Source: Strix aluco
Lineage: Eukaryota > Chordata > Aves > Strigiformes > Strigidae
Length of the DNA: 64,000 bases
Assembly (NCBI RefSeq): GCF_031877795.1
Contig: NC_133943.1
Span: forward strand, 12,331,001-12,395,000
Reading direction: 5' to 3'
Part shown: one piece after another, positions 21,568-34,550 of the stretch
Layout of the letters: each line of letters opens with the position of its first letter
How positions within the stretch are numbered: the first letter of the stretch is position 1
Notes under the pieces: generated by a model
Database searches by the model: none
What the model was told of the DNA's origin: nothing
The model's input: the letters and a program-made list of their open reading frames with translations, nothing else
Program-made: the position numbers and the translations under genes

Positions 21568-22047
21568 GGTCTTGACTCCCGAGTGACTCTGTCCTGGCCG
21601 GTCCTTTGGGGCTGGGAGCAGGGTGGGAGCCTACGGTCTGGTGCCAGCACAGTTTGGGGCAGAAAGGAGAGACAAGAGCCGTCTGTGGATCATAGCCCCG
21701 GGGGGGCTGCTCTCTCCCTCCTGCGATGTCCCCCCCTCAACATCCCGCCCAGCTCCCGGCCCTGCCGTGCTCCTGCAAAGGGAACCGCTGCACCGTCCCT
21801 GTCCCTGCCGCTGCTGGGCAGCGCGAGCATCCCGGGCCGCGGCCGTCTCGGCCGGGAGCTGGCATCTCTCCTGCGGCCTCCCGGGAACTCCCGTCCACCC
21901 CACGCCCATCGCATCCCTGCCAGCACCGGAGCCCCCGGGTCGCTGGCCTGCCCTGACCCCCCACCCGAGAGTAACGAGACCCGTGGGGCCGCCCCAGGAG
22001 CTGCAGGCGGTGGGGAGGGGGGGCTGCCGCCCCGCAGCCTGCCGGGC

Positions 22048-22050
<3 letters not shown>

Positions 22051-22080
<30 letters not shown>

Positions 22081-22081
22081 C
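22051..22081. repeat. (TGCC)n microsatellite
   Basis: More than seven perfect TGCC units are followed by about 200 bp of degenerate CAGG/GCAGGCAGG sequence, a decayed form of the same motif on the other strand. Confidence 0.9.
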
Positions 22082-23563
22082 ACGGGGACAGGTGCAGGCA
22101 GGCGCAGGGTGGAGGCGGAAGAAGCAGACAGGTGCAGGCAGCAGGCAGCGCAGGCAGCGTGGCCGGGCAGGGAGGGCAGGGCGGACGGCAGGTGGCAGTG
22201 CTGCCTAGGCCGGAGCAGGCAGGCTGGGCTGCCCACCCTGCCAGTCCTGCCTGTTCCTGCCCACTCTGCCAGCCCTGCCTACCCCGGGCAGGCCCTGCAG
22301 GGGCTGGGGCTGCCTGGCTCCCCCCCGGGCACCCTCCCCCCCGCAGCAGCAGAACCACATCACCGGAGAAGCAGCCAGTGTCCCCTCCTCCTCGCACTGC
22401 TGTCCCCCTGTCCCCTCTCCAGCTCATGCCCTGCCTGTCCCGATGCCAGCCTTGGATGCGGGAGTTTTGAAGCCTGTCCCGGGTGGGTGCCGTGGGGACA
22501 GGGACCCCAGTTGCCCCCTCTCCGGTTGCTGCTCACGGCTGAGCACTGGATGAGCCCCCCACGGCTGTAAGAACAGTGCGGGGCGAGAGGCAGCACTGGG
22601 TGCCAGGGGACACCGTGGGGTGGCCGGGCTGGTCCCCATCTCCCAGCCAGAACAGGCGAGAGGCCCTGATCCTCCAGCCACCCCCACCCCCAAATGCAGC
22701 CAGACCCGTCCACCACAAGGTGGACAGAGACGCCCATCAGGGACACGACCCCCGACACAGCCGTTGTGCCGCTGGCATGGCACACCCCACACGTCACACA
22801 GCCCTGTTCCCACCCGGCCCATTCCCGGCTCCCCAGCCTGTGCCAAAGTGCCACAGGGGTAACCGCCTCCACCCCCAGCCCGCTGACTCAGCGGGGCGCA
22901 GCCGGCAGCACCCAGCCCACCCCGGTGGGGCTCGCTGCTGACGCAGGGCCGCGCATCGCCTGCGTTCCCTGTGCCCAGCACCTCCCCGCGGGCACCTTCC
23001 CACGCGTGCCTGCATCCCCTCCCCACGGCTGGCAGGGAAGAGCCGGGTGAACCATGCCTGCGCGCAGCTGGTGCTGCCTGCGGTGCTCGCTGCCTGCTCT
23101 GCCGGGACCCAGAGGCTGGCAGCCCCTTTGGGCAGCTGGAAGGGGCACCGGGCTGTTGCTGTTTGATTTCCTGAGGCTCCCACCGGAGCAGGTCGCTGGG
23201 ACAGGGCTGGGAGGGTGAGGAGATCCCACCCAGAGGGGCCACCCCAAAACCTAGCCGGGAGAGGGCAGGGATGGGGAAAGTCCTTCCTGTCCCACATGAG
23301 AAGGAAAAGTGGAAATCGCAAAACCTCTCTGGAGATGACAAGCCAAAACCCAAACCCAACCTCCCCCCCATGACAGCTCTGTTGGTTTGCTGTGGCTCCA
23401 ACCGCTCCGTTTCAACCCTTTCCAAGCAGTTTGTTTTGATTTTGGTTGTTGGGGGGGAGTTACAGGACATGTTGGTGCAGGATGGAAAGCCATGTCTCTC
23501 TCACACACACCCAAATTAAAAAAATACAGCACTTAGTTCAGGAAATGCCAACTCAGAGAGCTT

Positions 23564-23672
23564 TGATTGTTTCCTTCTTTCTTTTTCCCCCTTTTTTTCA
23601 GCCAGAAAATTTATCAAGGCTGACTCTGATCCTGAGAAAGATTTAGGTTTGGACAATATTGGCAATTTCTGA
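23564..23672 (+). other. Strong 3' splice-site-like tract followed by a 23-codon open frame
   Basis: A pyrimidine tract of about 35 nt ends in TTTTTTTTCAG with AG at 23600-23601. Read with one base from an upstream exon, the following sequence codes for RKFIKADSDPEKDLGLDN, then IGNF and TGA at 23670-23672. The stretch is unusually AT-rich for its surroundings and its translation is hydrophilic and protein-like. I do not recognise the peptide and see no poly(A) signal close by. It may be a terminal exon of an unannotated plus-strand gene, a lncRNA exon, or chance within a conserved non-coding element. Confidence 0.2.
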
Positions 23673-26600
23673 CCAAACAAAGCCCTTTAATTGAAGAATT
23701 CCCGACCTGCCCCCAGCCTACCCCTGAACCAGCTGCCCCAGCCACTGCAGGGAAGCACCAGTCTCCTCCCTGTCACCGAAGCAGGGCTGGGGCTAAGCTC
23801 CCCGTCTCTCACTATCAGCTTCAGCCAGGCAGTTGCAGAGCCCAGCTGGGCGGCAGCACGGGCACCAGCACCTGTGGGGGGACAGCGGAGACCCTGCGCT
23901 TGGCAAATGTCCCCCTTGGGACTTGCTGGGTGCCTCCCCCAGCCCCCTGCACATGAGTTACCAGCAGCTCCAGCAGCTCTGGGTGCAGAGCCTGAAGTGC
24001 TGACCCATCTACCTGATAGAGCAACTGAGGCACACGTCTGCCTGTCCCTTGCCTTGAGAAGAACATGGCCAGGGCTTTGCTACGCGCCCCAGGATGGCCA
24101 GGGGGAGGATGGCCGGACCACATGGGATGGGGGAGCAAAGCCTCATCCCTCCATGAGGCTCAGCCGGGGCCTCTGGGCAGTGCCGGGGTTTGCAGAGGGG
24201 TTTGGGGCAGCCGGAGCCCAGGGCTGGGGTGGGCTGGGCAGCCATGCCGCTCTGTGCCAAGGACAGCAAGGGGAGTCAAACTGCCCCGGGCAAGGTGCCA
24301 CCCTGGCATCAGTCAGAGGCGTTGCATGATCCCTGCCTCAGTTTCCCCACTGGTGAGACAGCGTTGGCACAGAGTCATTGCCGCAGCAAGGCCGGCCATG
24401 CCAGGAAGGGTGTTGCCCTGACTCAGCTGGCAGAGCTGGCACCACCTGGGAGCAGCACCCGCTGGCACAGCCGCGCACCCGAGCGTGGGGGGGGCCGGGA
24501 CATGGCAGCAATGGCAGAGCAGGGTGCTTCCCCCAGGCTTGCAGGCAGTCATGCTCATTCCTCCCATATTCCTGGCAGGACAAGCCCCCCATGTTCCCTG
24601 CTCTCTGGAAAGCACCCAGAAAGGGAGACTGAGCTGCCACACTCCCTTTTTTGGGCAGTTTTCCCCCCTCCACACCCTCCAAGAGTCCTGCACAGTTATT
24701 GTCTTTGCAGAAACTCGGCAGCCATAAATTCTTCTCTGTCTGCAGGGACTGCCCTCTTATGCTTCTCTGTCTCCTCTCCATCTCCTCCCAGAGCCATGTT
24801 TGGTGTGTCACATCGGTCCAAAAAAATATTGGGGTTCTCCTACTGCCTCGCTAGAGAGAGAAGCAGCACAGTGCTGGAAGCCAAACCCCATTGCCCATAG
24901 CCATCCCTGCCCCTGCGCAGGGAGGCTCGTCCCCATGGGTGCCCGGGGTGGAGGTGGGCAGGAGGGTGCTATGAGTGTCCTGCCAGGCCACTGAGCTGGG
25001 GCCGGTCACCCTCGCTCCTAGAGGCCATTGGAGCAATGAGCCCTTATAAGCTGTGGTGGCAAAACCAAATAACTTGGGGAAGGGACAAAATCTCAACCTG
25101 CCCCACTGAGGTGCGGTGCCAGCTCTGCAGCAGCCATCCTCCCCCCGTGACCCACTAGCCCCCGGGGAACCACAGCCGAGTATCTCAGCGCTTCCTTAAC
25201 AGGCAGCAGCAATCGGCTTAAAACTAATCCTCATGTCCTGCGCTGGCCTCCGGCACAGGGCCTCTGTGAGGGCCGGGCGATGCCACCCGCTGCCAGGGCC
25301 TGAAGGGAAACAGGTTGATTTTAAGAAAGGGGGTGGTGGGTACTGGCAGCCCTTGGATGGCCACTGGCATCCACGTGCCTGCACCCCGTCAGCTCTCACC
25401 GGCACCCACAGCAGGGCATCCCCTTGCTCTTCTCCGAGCTCCCACAGGCTGGCACGGCATGAACACGCCTTGGTGCCGGCCCTGAGTCCCAGCACACTTG
25501 GCATCGCGGCCCTGGCCCTTGCAGCACTGTACCACCGTGCTTCAGCGCTTGGCCCCAAGGTGGTTTGGAGTGCCCCGGCTTATCTGCTGCCAAGGGCAAG
25601 ACACCCCTGAGCTCAGGAAAGGCTCGAGAGATTAGGGCTTTTTGCATATGTAGATTTTCGAAGAGCTCATCAGGGCTGGGACAGAGGCGAGGGTGCGTGC
25701 ACAGGCGCACACATGCACATGCACCCAGTGAGAGGCAGAGGAGCAGCGAAGCCCATGCGGAGCCCTCCCATGTACCCCTGGTCCTGCCTGCTCTGCTCCA
25801 GGGGCCCTCCTCAGCGCATCCCCCTGCCCCACACCAGCCACCTCCCTCGCTCCAGAGAGCAGCGCCCCAGCACCCCGGGGCTATGCTGGAAACAAGGGAT
25901 CTGGGTTTGGGCAGCTCCATCCAGGCAGGATAGTGTCCATCAGATCCTGGGGTGCTCACAGCTCAGGAGCTGTGCCTGCAAACCCAGCCCCCCCAGGGCT
26001 GAGCCGCTCTCACTGCTGCAGCAGGACTGGATTAGCGTGTGCGTGGGAAGCTGGAGGGGGAGAGGGAGGGGGCAGACATGGCCCCCCCCCGAGGAGTCCA
26101 GGCGTGCAGGAGTCACGGAGGAGGGTGCAAGCACGGGGGTGGCTGTCAGCCCATGCGCAGGGCTGGGGGACGCGGGTGCCTGTGCCCGCTGAAGGGCTCA
26201 GCCTGCCCGGCACCCCAGCTCCCAGCCTGGGCTCGCAGCCACCCACCCTGCTGAGTCAGCACCCAGGAAGGTTGTGTCGGCAGCCGGCGCTTGCCAGGCC
26301 TGCCTGGCGCGCCCCAACGCCTGCGGCGCCCAACCCGGCAGGGCAGGAGCTCAGCGGCCCTGTCCTGGCTGAGCGAAGCACGGGCAGGCAGGCAGGGCTC
26401 TGCCAGCACCCACATCGCCAGCCCCTGCGTAGCCCCGCTCAGCCGTGGCGGGGGCAGCACGAGGGGTGTCGGTGGGAGCCCCCCGCAGCACAGCCCCGCC
26501 AGCCCGGGCAGCAGACCCACCGTCGGCCAGAGCCGTGCCCAGACTGTCCCCGGGGCAGGAGGCACGGCCCTGCACGCTCACCCCAGACCGACGCACTGCC

Positions 26601-29600
26601 CGAAAGCCCCTCCGTCAGCAGCTCCCAGCCCTCCCTGCCCCGGCGAGCAGGCCCAGCAGCTCCAAACCTGCTCAGCACAACACAGCGCCCAGGCGGGGCC
26701 GGCTCGCCCTGCCCCGCTCCCCCCGGCAGCCTGGGAAAGCAAAAGGCACCCAGGGAGGGACGAGGCGGCGCGAGCTGATTGCCAACAGGGCAGTTTCCCA
26801 CCGCCTTTCCCTCCACCCCGAGTCCCCTTGGGGCCTGGAACAAGGATTGGCTTTGATCCTCCTCTGTCTGGCCCTGCCCTGAGAGCAGAGACCATGCACA
26901 ACTCGCTGCACAGGCTCAGCCCCAGAGGGCAGGCAGGCAGCAGCTGTCTGCCCCGCTCCCCTAGTCACATTCGCCCACAGGCTGTTGCAAACTAATATTG
27001 ATTCAAGTCGCACCTCGTCCTCGGTGCCACGGGCCAGGCTCTGGCTTTATCTTGCCTCCTCCTCTGGGGAAGCAGCCCAAGCCCTTGCACTGCATCCCAA
27101 GACTGCATTATCCCCTACCCTGGGGCTGGGGATCAGCTTCTCTACAGGATAAAACAACCCAGGGCTGCTTCAGCCACCCCAAACCATCCAGGAGCAGAGC
27201 AATGCCATAACCAGGGTGGCAGGACAGGAGCCATGGCTGGTCCTGCTCCAGCAGACCCTTCCCCGAGCAGCAAGAAGTCCCGCAGCCCCAAGCTGGCTGT
27301 GGCTGTGCTCCCGGCTGGACTTTGGTCTGTGGAGCCAGGATCAAGGGGCTGCAGCTGGCTCCCTCCATCCACCCTCGTTCGCATGGAAACAAGCAGGGAA
27401 AGATAAACACAGGCACAGAGGGGCTGGGAGTCAGAGCCTGCACAGGGCAGGAGCAGGCAGCTGCTGGCTTGCGGTGCCCAGCTGCCCCAGGATCCCCTTA
27501 CAGCTGGGGCACCTGCAGGGTCTGCACAGCACCGCGACAACGTGCCATGAGGGAAGTGAAGAGCAAAGCTCACTCCATCCCCTCTCCCCTGGCACCAAGC
27601 CCACGCTGGGGTCTGCACCCCCGCTGTCACCTCCCCCAGCTGGCCTGGCACCAGCATCCCTGTGCTGAGCAGTTTCCAAGGGCAGGGACACAGGCCCATG
27701 GAGGTACACAACCCCATCCCACCAGACCAGGACTCCTCCCTCCCTCATAACAGCCACAACCCAGATTCCTGCTTTTACTATCGTCTTCCTGCAAACAAGC
27801 AAGGGTCGGGCTTTCGCAGGGCTGTTACAAAAGAGTCAGCCCCAACCTGTCCTCCCCACCTTCACACACCAGCAGCCAAAGTCCTGGAGCTGGAGAATCC
27901 AGCCAGAGCTGCAGCAGCCAACGAGGATTTAATCATTCAGCCTCATCCCTGGTCTCGCAGCTCCTGAAGTGGGTCTGTCCAGCCTGGAAAGACTAGGAGA
28001 AACAGAGCAACTTTGTACTTGCCCTCAATTAAAGAGTGACCTATTTAGAAGGAAATCTGGGCTAAGTGGGATGAAGGAGCTGGAGCTGGCTGCTTAGGGG
28101 TGGCATGGCACAAAACAGGCTGAGCGGGGGAGCTCCAGATTCGTCCAGGACAGGGAAGCCAGTTCAGAGCATTTTAAGAAATGCCCTACAAGTTTTTATA
28201 TCTGGGGAAGAGAAACCCAAGTCTGGAAACCACCTCATGGTGCTCCCTCATTCCTGAGCCCACCAGCAAGGGGACATCCCCTGCCACCAGCCAGGGCTCA
28301 GCCAGCCCCGGTGCCTCAAAGGCAGGAAGAGGGACCAGGAGAGCGGCGTAGGGTGGAGACATGGGCAGGGGCAGCCCTTGCAGCTGGGATAGGGAGACTC
28401 TGGGCTCATCTCCTGCCAGGGGCCAAGGTGATGTGCTCAGCTGGGAGGTGGGAGCAGAGGGCTGGAGCCCCCCCCCCCCGTGCAGGAGCAGTCGGTCCCC
28501 AGTGAGTAGAAGAGCCAGAGTATGCGTTTGCCTGATGAAATCCTGGCGACAGCAGGAGCAGTGTTTCAACTAGATGGCAGCTTTGAAAGGTAGGCGTTGG
28601 TCCTACCCAGCAAGGGTGTTAAAAGGAGAAGTGCTTATCTAACAGGACGTGCCAGTCAGATGCGTATCTCTCCTTCTAGAGACGGCGCTGCCCTGAGCTG
28701 GCAGCCTCCCCTCCTGCTCCAGAGCCTGAGAAAGCCAACTGCCCTGGACCAACCCCGGCAGGAGCAGACACCGCACCTGGGGGCCTTGCTGCAGGAAGAA
28801 GACTAGGTGGCAGCTCACACATTTTAAGCCAAAGCACTTCCCACGCTGTGCTCAGCTTTCCATCAGCAACACCTCCATACTCCAGCTATCGGGCAAAGCC
28901 AGACTAGACGCTGGGGATTTACCATGCTTCTCCTGATGCAAGCTGAAGCAATGAGCAGCTTATTCTCTCCCTATCTGAAAGAAAAGCACTGTTATTTCTT
29001 GAGCTGGACTGTGGGGACCCAGGAACTGGGTGGGTGGGTTTGAGAGAGCAGCCAGACTGAGCTGTGTTATCTGGCAGATATAAAATGGTCTCTTTCAATA
29101 CTTCATTCAAAACCCATGTGCAAAGCACCACAGAGGTTTGCCTATGCCCCAACAGGCAGCAGCAGGTTAGCCAAGCGGGCACAGACACAGCTGATCCAGC
29201 AGACCCAGCGCAGCAAGCCATGATCCGGCTCTGCCATGCTCTGCCCGTGTTGCCAGACCACCCCGTGTGTCCTTTACGGGCTCTTGCAGTGGAGCTGTTA
29301 AAACACTTCAGCCCGCCTCCAGCACCATTGCTAGCCTGGCACAGCAGCACCTCCAAACCCCCCTCTGCACTCAAAGCGCTGCAGAAAACCCTTTTCTCGG
29401 GGGAAAAAAAGATACGGCAGGTCCCCGAGCAATCATTCCACTCGGGGCACAGCTCCATGGACTGTCACAGGCCTGACAGCCAGGTACAAGGATGATCTTA
29501 CGGCTTCAGCAGCTTTGTGTTCACCTATGATCATCCATGGGGGGGTTTAGCAGAATCAGGGCTTTTCCCAAAGAGGCAGCTGGCACGCAGCTACAGGTCC

Positions 29601-31849
29601 AAGGACGGCAGGGCAAGCCCTGTGGAGCCAGCCCTGCTGAGGACATCCCCAGCTTCGCAGTCCCCTGGTGATGCTGACATGCAGGCTGGGAGCAGAGCTG
29701 CTGCAGCAGTTTCAGTACCATCTCCACAGCAGCTGCCCCCACACAGCTGGGGTGCTCACAGCTGCTCCCCGGCACCAGGGTGAGGACCCAGCCAGGGCAG
29801 AGGGGTGCAGATGGGACCAAGCTCTGGGCTGGGCCAACACTTTTGAACCCACTCCAGAGAAGACATGCAGGTCTCCAGACCAGGGCAACACCCTCAAGAC
29901 GCCAGTAGTCAGCTCCAGGGCAGGTGGAGAGCTGACAAGAGCGCTGATGTGGAGCTGGTTCAGCCTTTAGCTCCCAGGATGTTAGCAGAGAGACTGAGAT
30001 CAGGACTTCAGGCCCAGCTCTAAATTACCACAGTGAGAATAAAGACAGCCATAGATCCACAGAGGCGGCTGCCCTGCCATTCTAGAAATGGGATTTGGGC
30101 ACAAGCACTTTTTTCCTGGAAAGTGTTCCCTGGGGTTCGGGATTCCTTCCCATCCCACAGAGCTCCCTTGGCAACACTGATCCTGAGTACCCCACATTCC
30201 CGCAGGACCACAGCTCAGCCATGTTAACAAACATCAGCAGCTGGCAAGCTATTTAGAGCAGCAGGATTGCTCCCAGCACTGCTTTCCGCTCCCATTAGCT
30301 GCCAGAGGCACGGCCTGCCAGCACTGGAGGCGACAGCTCCACTGCAGCCCCGCATGTGCTGGAACCTCGCAGGCTTGCCACCACACTCCACGCAAGCCAC
30401 CATGTCACAGCTAGGAAGAGCCAAGTATGCAATAGGCTTGTCTGTGCCCCACCTGCTCCAGTATCTTGTATTTCAACTTCTTCCTAGAGGTTACAGGGAA
30501 GCTGCTGTGAACTGGGTGTTTGATAGACACCGTGACCCGAAGGGATGCTGCAGCTCTGGGACCCCCTCTGGCAGCTCCAGGGAGGCTCAGCACGTGGCTG
30601 CTCCAGCAGCAGAGCTCCTTTGGGCAGCCAAACCGAATGCTGGGGTAAGAAACAAGTCACCTTTGCAGCCCACAGACCCCTGGGCTTGGGCAAGGAGCCT
30701 TGCAGAGGGTCACCAGCACGTGCCACACGCCTGGCTGGGACAAGGAGGGCTGCTCTTGCCCACAAGCTGGGGCTCTCCCTGCCCCAAGCACGGGGCCATT
30801 TGCCCTTCAAGCTGGGTCCCTCGCTGCCCCCCCAGCTGCCGGGCTCCGCTGGGCACCCCTGGGCCCCGATTCCAGGAAGGGGGCGCAAAGGGCAGCCAGC
30901 CCCCCCGCTGCTGCCTTTGCTGTGTTTACCAGTCACCCAGCAACCCCGCCAAGGAGAGCAGCACCGGCTCTGCTTTCACGGCCTGCCTGGCTGCTGCACC
31001 CCCCGAACAGCAAGGCAGGAGGCCAGCAAGCAGGCGGTACCAGGCTTTCCCTCACCAGCAGATGGGGACAGGGACAGGCAGCACTTGAATGGGGACCAGG
31101 AAGCTCCCCCAGGACTTCCCGAGGCAGGGGACATACCAGAGTCCTCTAAGAAAGAGGAGCAGGCAGCTGCCTGCACGATCTTGGCACCAGGAACCAGCTT
31201 GTGTTAGAACAACTGCTTCATCCCCCTGCTCCCCGCCCTGTGAAGGACCATAAATACATTTAAACACACCCTGCGCTGCGTGTCCCGCAGACGCCCAGGT
31301 GTCCCTTGTCACCCACGTTCAACTCCTTCCTTGGAAAAGCCAGTCCAGAAAGAGCTGCCCGGCCACAACCAATCCAGTCTGTCCAGTGCTGTGATTCCAC
31401 CTCTCCGTGGCCACCGAAGGGATCCTGCCCACACAGCTACCCCTGCCTGCGGCTGGGGGTTGGGGAGACACAGGACAGGAGCGGGAGCAGCAGCTGACAA
31501 ATCCCGACAGTCTTTCACTAGGAAAGGCTGAGCGCAGCACAGATCAGACCCCACGAGCTGTTTGCATGTTGGGAAGCAAAAACAAGCCACTTCCAATCAG
31601 CATCAAGTTCCCAAGCCCAGGCTTTGCCTCCTGGGAACGCGCTGCCAGACTCTGGCAGAGCCTGCTGGCCGCTGGCACACGAGCCAGCCCCGGCCAGCAG
31701 CGGGCAGAGCGCGGCTCCGTGCCAGCTCACATCCCCCCCGCACTGCCCGGTGGCTGGGAGCTCCCACCAGCAGGTACAGGGAAGGTCAAGAGGTGCAATG
31801 TAAAAAGCTGTCAGTGAGAGGGAGAAAGGTCACCGAGCAGTGACTTACG

Positions 31850-31868
31850 CCCATAATCAGTTTATGGG
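31850..31868. repeat. Perfect 7-bp inverted repeat with 5-bp spacer
   Basis: CCCATAA-TCAGT-TTATGGG. Each arm contains TTTATGG or TTATGG, resembling CDX/posterior-HOX sites, so it may be a paired homeodomain site. It sits in an AT-rich island bordered by GC-rich DNA. Confidence 0.5.
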
Positions 31869-34550
31869 ATTTGTTAACAGCTTCAGGCCAGCCAGCCAGG
31901 AAATCGCTGCGACTGCGTCAGCTCAGCTCGAGCACAGCAGCACCTTCCCACGCCGGGGGTGCAACGCAAACAGGGTTTATTGATGCTCCTCAGTTACCCA
32001 GACACAAGCAGCGCAGCAGGGCCATTGTAGCATGAGCCCATCTAATAAAAGCCATCAATTAATACTTCCTGAGCAGCCCAAGGGAAGAATGGCCACAGCT
32101 GGGTTCCTTGCCTTTCCTCCCCCAAAAGAAAGGGGTCTCGGGAAGGAAGACAAACACTTCCAGGATGTGAGTCAGCCGGAATTTCTGGCCATACCTGCTG
32201 TTCACACAGTGCCATGCAGCAGGAATTACCTGAGGCCTCACTGCCATAATGCCAGTCCCAGCCCCAAAGGAACACGAACACATGTTCTACCATGCAAACA
32301 CTCCTGATGCTGTTCACAGGCTTCGCCCCACCAGGTAACCCCGACCTAGACACATCAGTTGCCAACAGTCCTGGCCCAACACCAGCTGCCGCCATGCCGG
32401 CAGCCACCGAGGAGAAGCAACAAGCTCAGCACAACTCAGAGCTGTGCTGGGGGGAAGCCTCTGGCAGACAAGAATGAATCTATCTGCTGCCCAAGTGATT
32501 CTTCTCAGCTCAAAAGACTTGCACCAGTTTCCAGCTTTCCCTCTCTGCTCTCCTCCCCCCCGCCCAACTGTACCTGCCTGTACGCCAAGGCAGGCAAACA
32601 CTTCCTTGCTCCTCTCTGCCTGACCTGGGCAAAGCCCGACCTACAGCTGCCACCAGATGAAAGTCAGGCAAATCCTATCAGCAGAGGCCAGCCAGCTCAG
32701 TCCAGCACCGGAGCCAGCTGCAGGGCCCAAGCTGGTCCTGGGATGAGCCCCCTGGACCCACCGGGGCACAGCAGGATTTGTGAAACATTAGTCCTTGTAG
32801 TTGTATGGAGATGGGCTCAAGGATCTTTAAAATTACCCACGCTGCTGAGAAGTGGAGTTACCAGTTGGTGTACAGAAACCACAAGAGAAGCATGTGCAGC
32901 AGGGAGGGCGAGCCAGACAGACATCAGGGTAAGCTGTGCTGAGGAGACCAGCCTTAAACCCCGGGGGTTCTCAGTTAAACACATCTGATGGCCTCGTTTG
33001 GAAAAGTCCCACCGTGCTTCTTTGGCATCGGTATGTGCCACAGCAACACACGGGGGACTCATCCAAGGTACGAGACAGGGAAAGGGAAGACTTGTTCATC
33101 CTGCCCCTGCTCTGGTGGACTACAAGGTCCCACAAAGCACAGCTGAGTCACACAAGTACCACTGCCCCACCTCTGCCAGTTATCTGAATTGTGGCAGGTC
33201 AAGCACCTCCCTGTGTATTTACAGGGCTGTAAAGGATAAGGCCCAGATTTATCATTACACACAGGGGCTTTGACTGCAACAAGGAAAGCTCAAAAGCCAG
33301 TCTACCCTGTACGACATGTACACTCCCTTCAAAGTCTTCCAATTATCTCAAATTGCTTTCATTCAAAAAAAACCCAAAGGTTCAAAGTCTCTCAACTGCA
33401 AAGTAGCTCAAGGCTCACTATTATTTCAAGGGTGGTGGAGAACAGGGAGCCACCCAGGGAGCAGCGCAGGGAGCCAGGAGCCTGCTCTTCAGGACACCAC
33501 CAGTGCACACAGCAGCTCTGAAAGAGCTGCTCCACCAGCTACGCATATTGATGTTATCCTTCAAACTTAGAGAGGGAAAGAAATAAAGTTAAGACCAGCT
33601 GTGCTTGCAAAAAAACAATCCACATTATCCACAGGAACAAAAGGCTCCTGGGGAGGGAAAACAGAATTAGGACTGGGTGTGCTCAGGTACTTCCAGAAGC
33701 AGGCCCTGATATCAAAATGCCAAGCTAGTCTCTGAAAAGGGAGCTTCATCACCTTCACAGTTATTTTACAGGCAAAAATACTGGGAAACCTGATTACTCA
33801 AGCCTGGTGTGAGAATGCTCCCTAGCTTCTCCCTACTTCCAGCTACCTGAAATCAGCACTAGCAACAGTCACATCTAAGAACATCTCACATGGATGCAAA
33901 AAGTCAAGTCAGCATCTTAATAGAAAGGATTTCACATCTTTAGTACTGAGCTTTGCACAGCAGCTGAGCCCACTGTGATCCCTTTAAAACCCAGTCCTGA
34001 GTTTTGGAAACAGCCTTCCCTTAACACACCATGTTTCCTTCATGGCTAAGGACAACACAGTCCTGGGTCTATTCTGAAAAGCTTTGTTAATGAAGCCAGG
34101 AACGATGAACATCCTTATGTCCTAGCGTAACAGTCAATCTTAATTCTTTGCCTACAGACCTATACCACCCTCCCCCCTTCCTGTTTTGCCCTGGATAACA
34201 AGGATTACATTAAAGAGCCATTTCCACATTAGAACACGACATGAACGCAGTCCTTCCACTCAGGCCCCATTAGGAGGGTGGGCACTTCCTCTGTGTCATC
34301 CCTCTCCTCATGTTTCCAGAGGAATTAGTGCTCAGAGCAGACAGCTCTTCCTCCCAGCTCACTTTTCCTTTTCGTCTGGAGCCTGCCATAGTCATAAACT
34401 CGTATTATGACATCAAGCTGATATGAAATCACGATGATTTCACTGCAATTAAGGAGCAGATGGGGCTCACAGAGCTGGCTAAGCAACAAATCTTCTGAAC
34501 TGGAGAATGCTGTCAAGAAAAATTAAAGCCTTATGCAAAAAGCCAACTTG

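Larger units (their letters stand above)
17120..21585 (+). ncRNA. CARMN: Predicted primary transcript of miR-143/145 (CARMN/MIR143HG equivalent)
   Basis: This is the inferred transcription unit carrying both hairpins. Its start is predicted from the CArG/MEF2-TATA element. Its end is predicted from AATAAA at 21562, only 270 nt after miR-145. A possible first-exon donor, GCTG|GTGAGG, follows 17208. A strong acceptor with a CTGAC branch-like motif lies at 19251, which would put both miRNAs in the last exon. No conserved reading frame is present, as expected for a lncRNA. Only the hairpins are directly recognised; the boundaries and splicing are inference. Upstream isoforms starting near 10.68 kb are possible. 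Confidence 0.4.

Noticed and set aside
21379-22470. 363-codon plus-strand open frame downstream of miR-145
   Set aside because: The translation is Pro/Ala/Gly/Ser/Arg-rich and crosses the predicted poly(A) site and a (TGCC)n repeat. No domain is recognisable. Long stop-free frames are common in GC-rich DNA.
24700-24830. Series of acceptor-like sequences (TTTGCAG, CTGTCTGCAG, CTCCTCCCAG)
   Set aside because: They reflect a C/T-rich background. There is no following frame or donor that makes a coherent exon.
25933-26778. 281-codon open frame over a CpG-rich patch
   Set aside because: Low-complexity Pro/Ala/Ser translation, overlapping frames on other strands, no motif or splice support.
27972-28060. 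Possible internal CR1 fragment (GTCCAGCCTGGAAAGACTAG)
   Set aside because: Only a short opening stretch resembles CR1; the rest does not align well enough from memory to call it.
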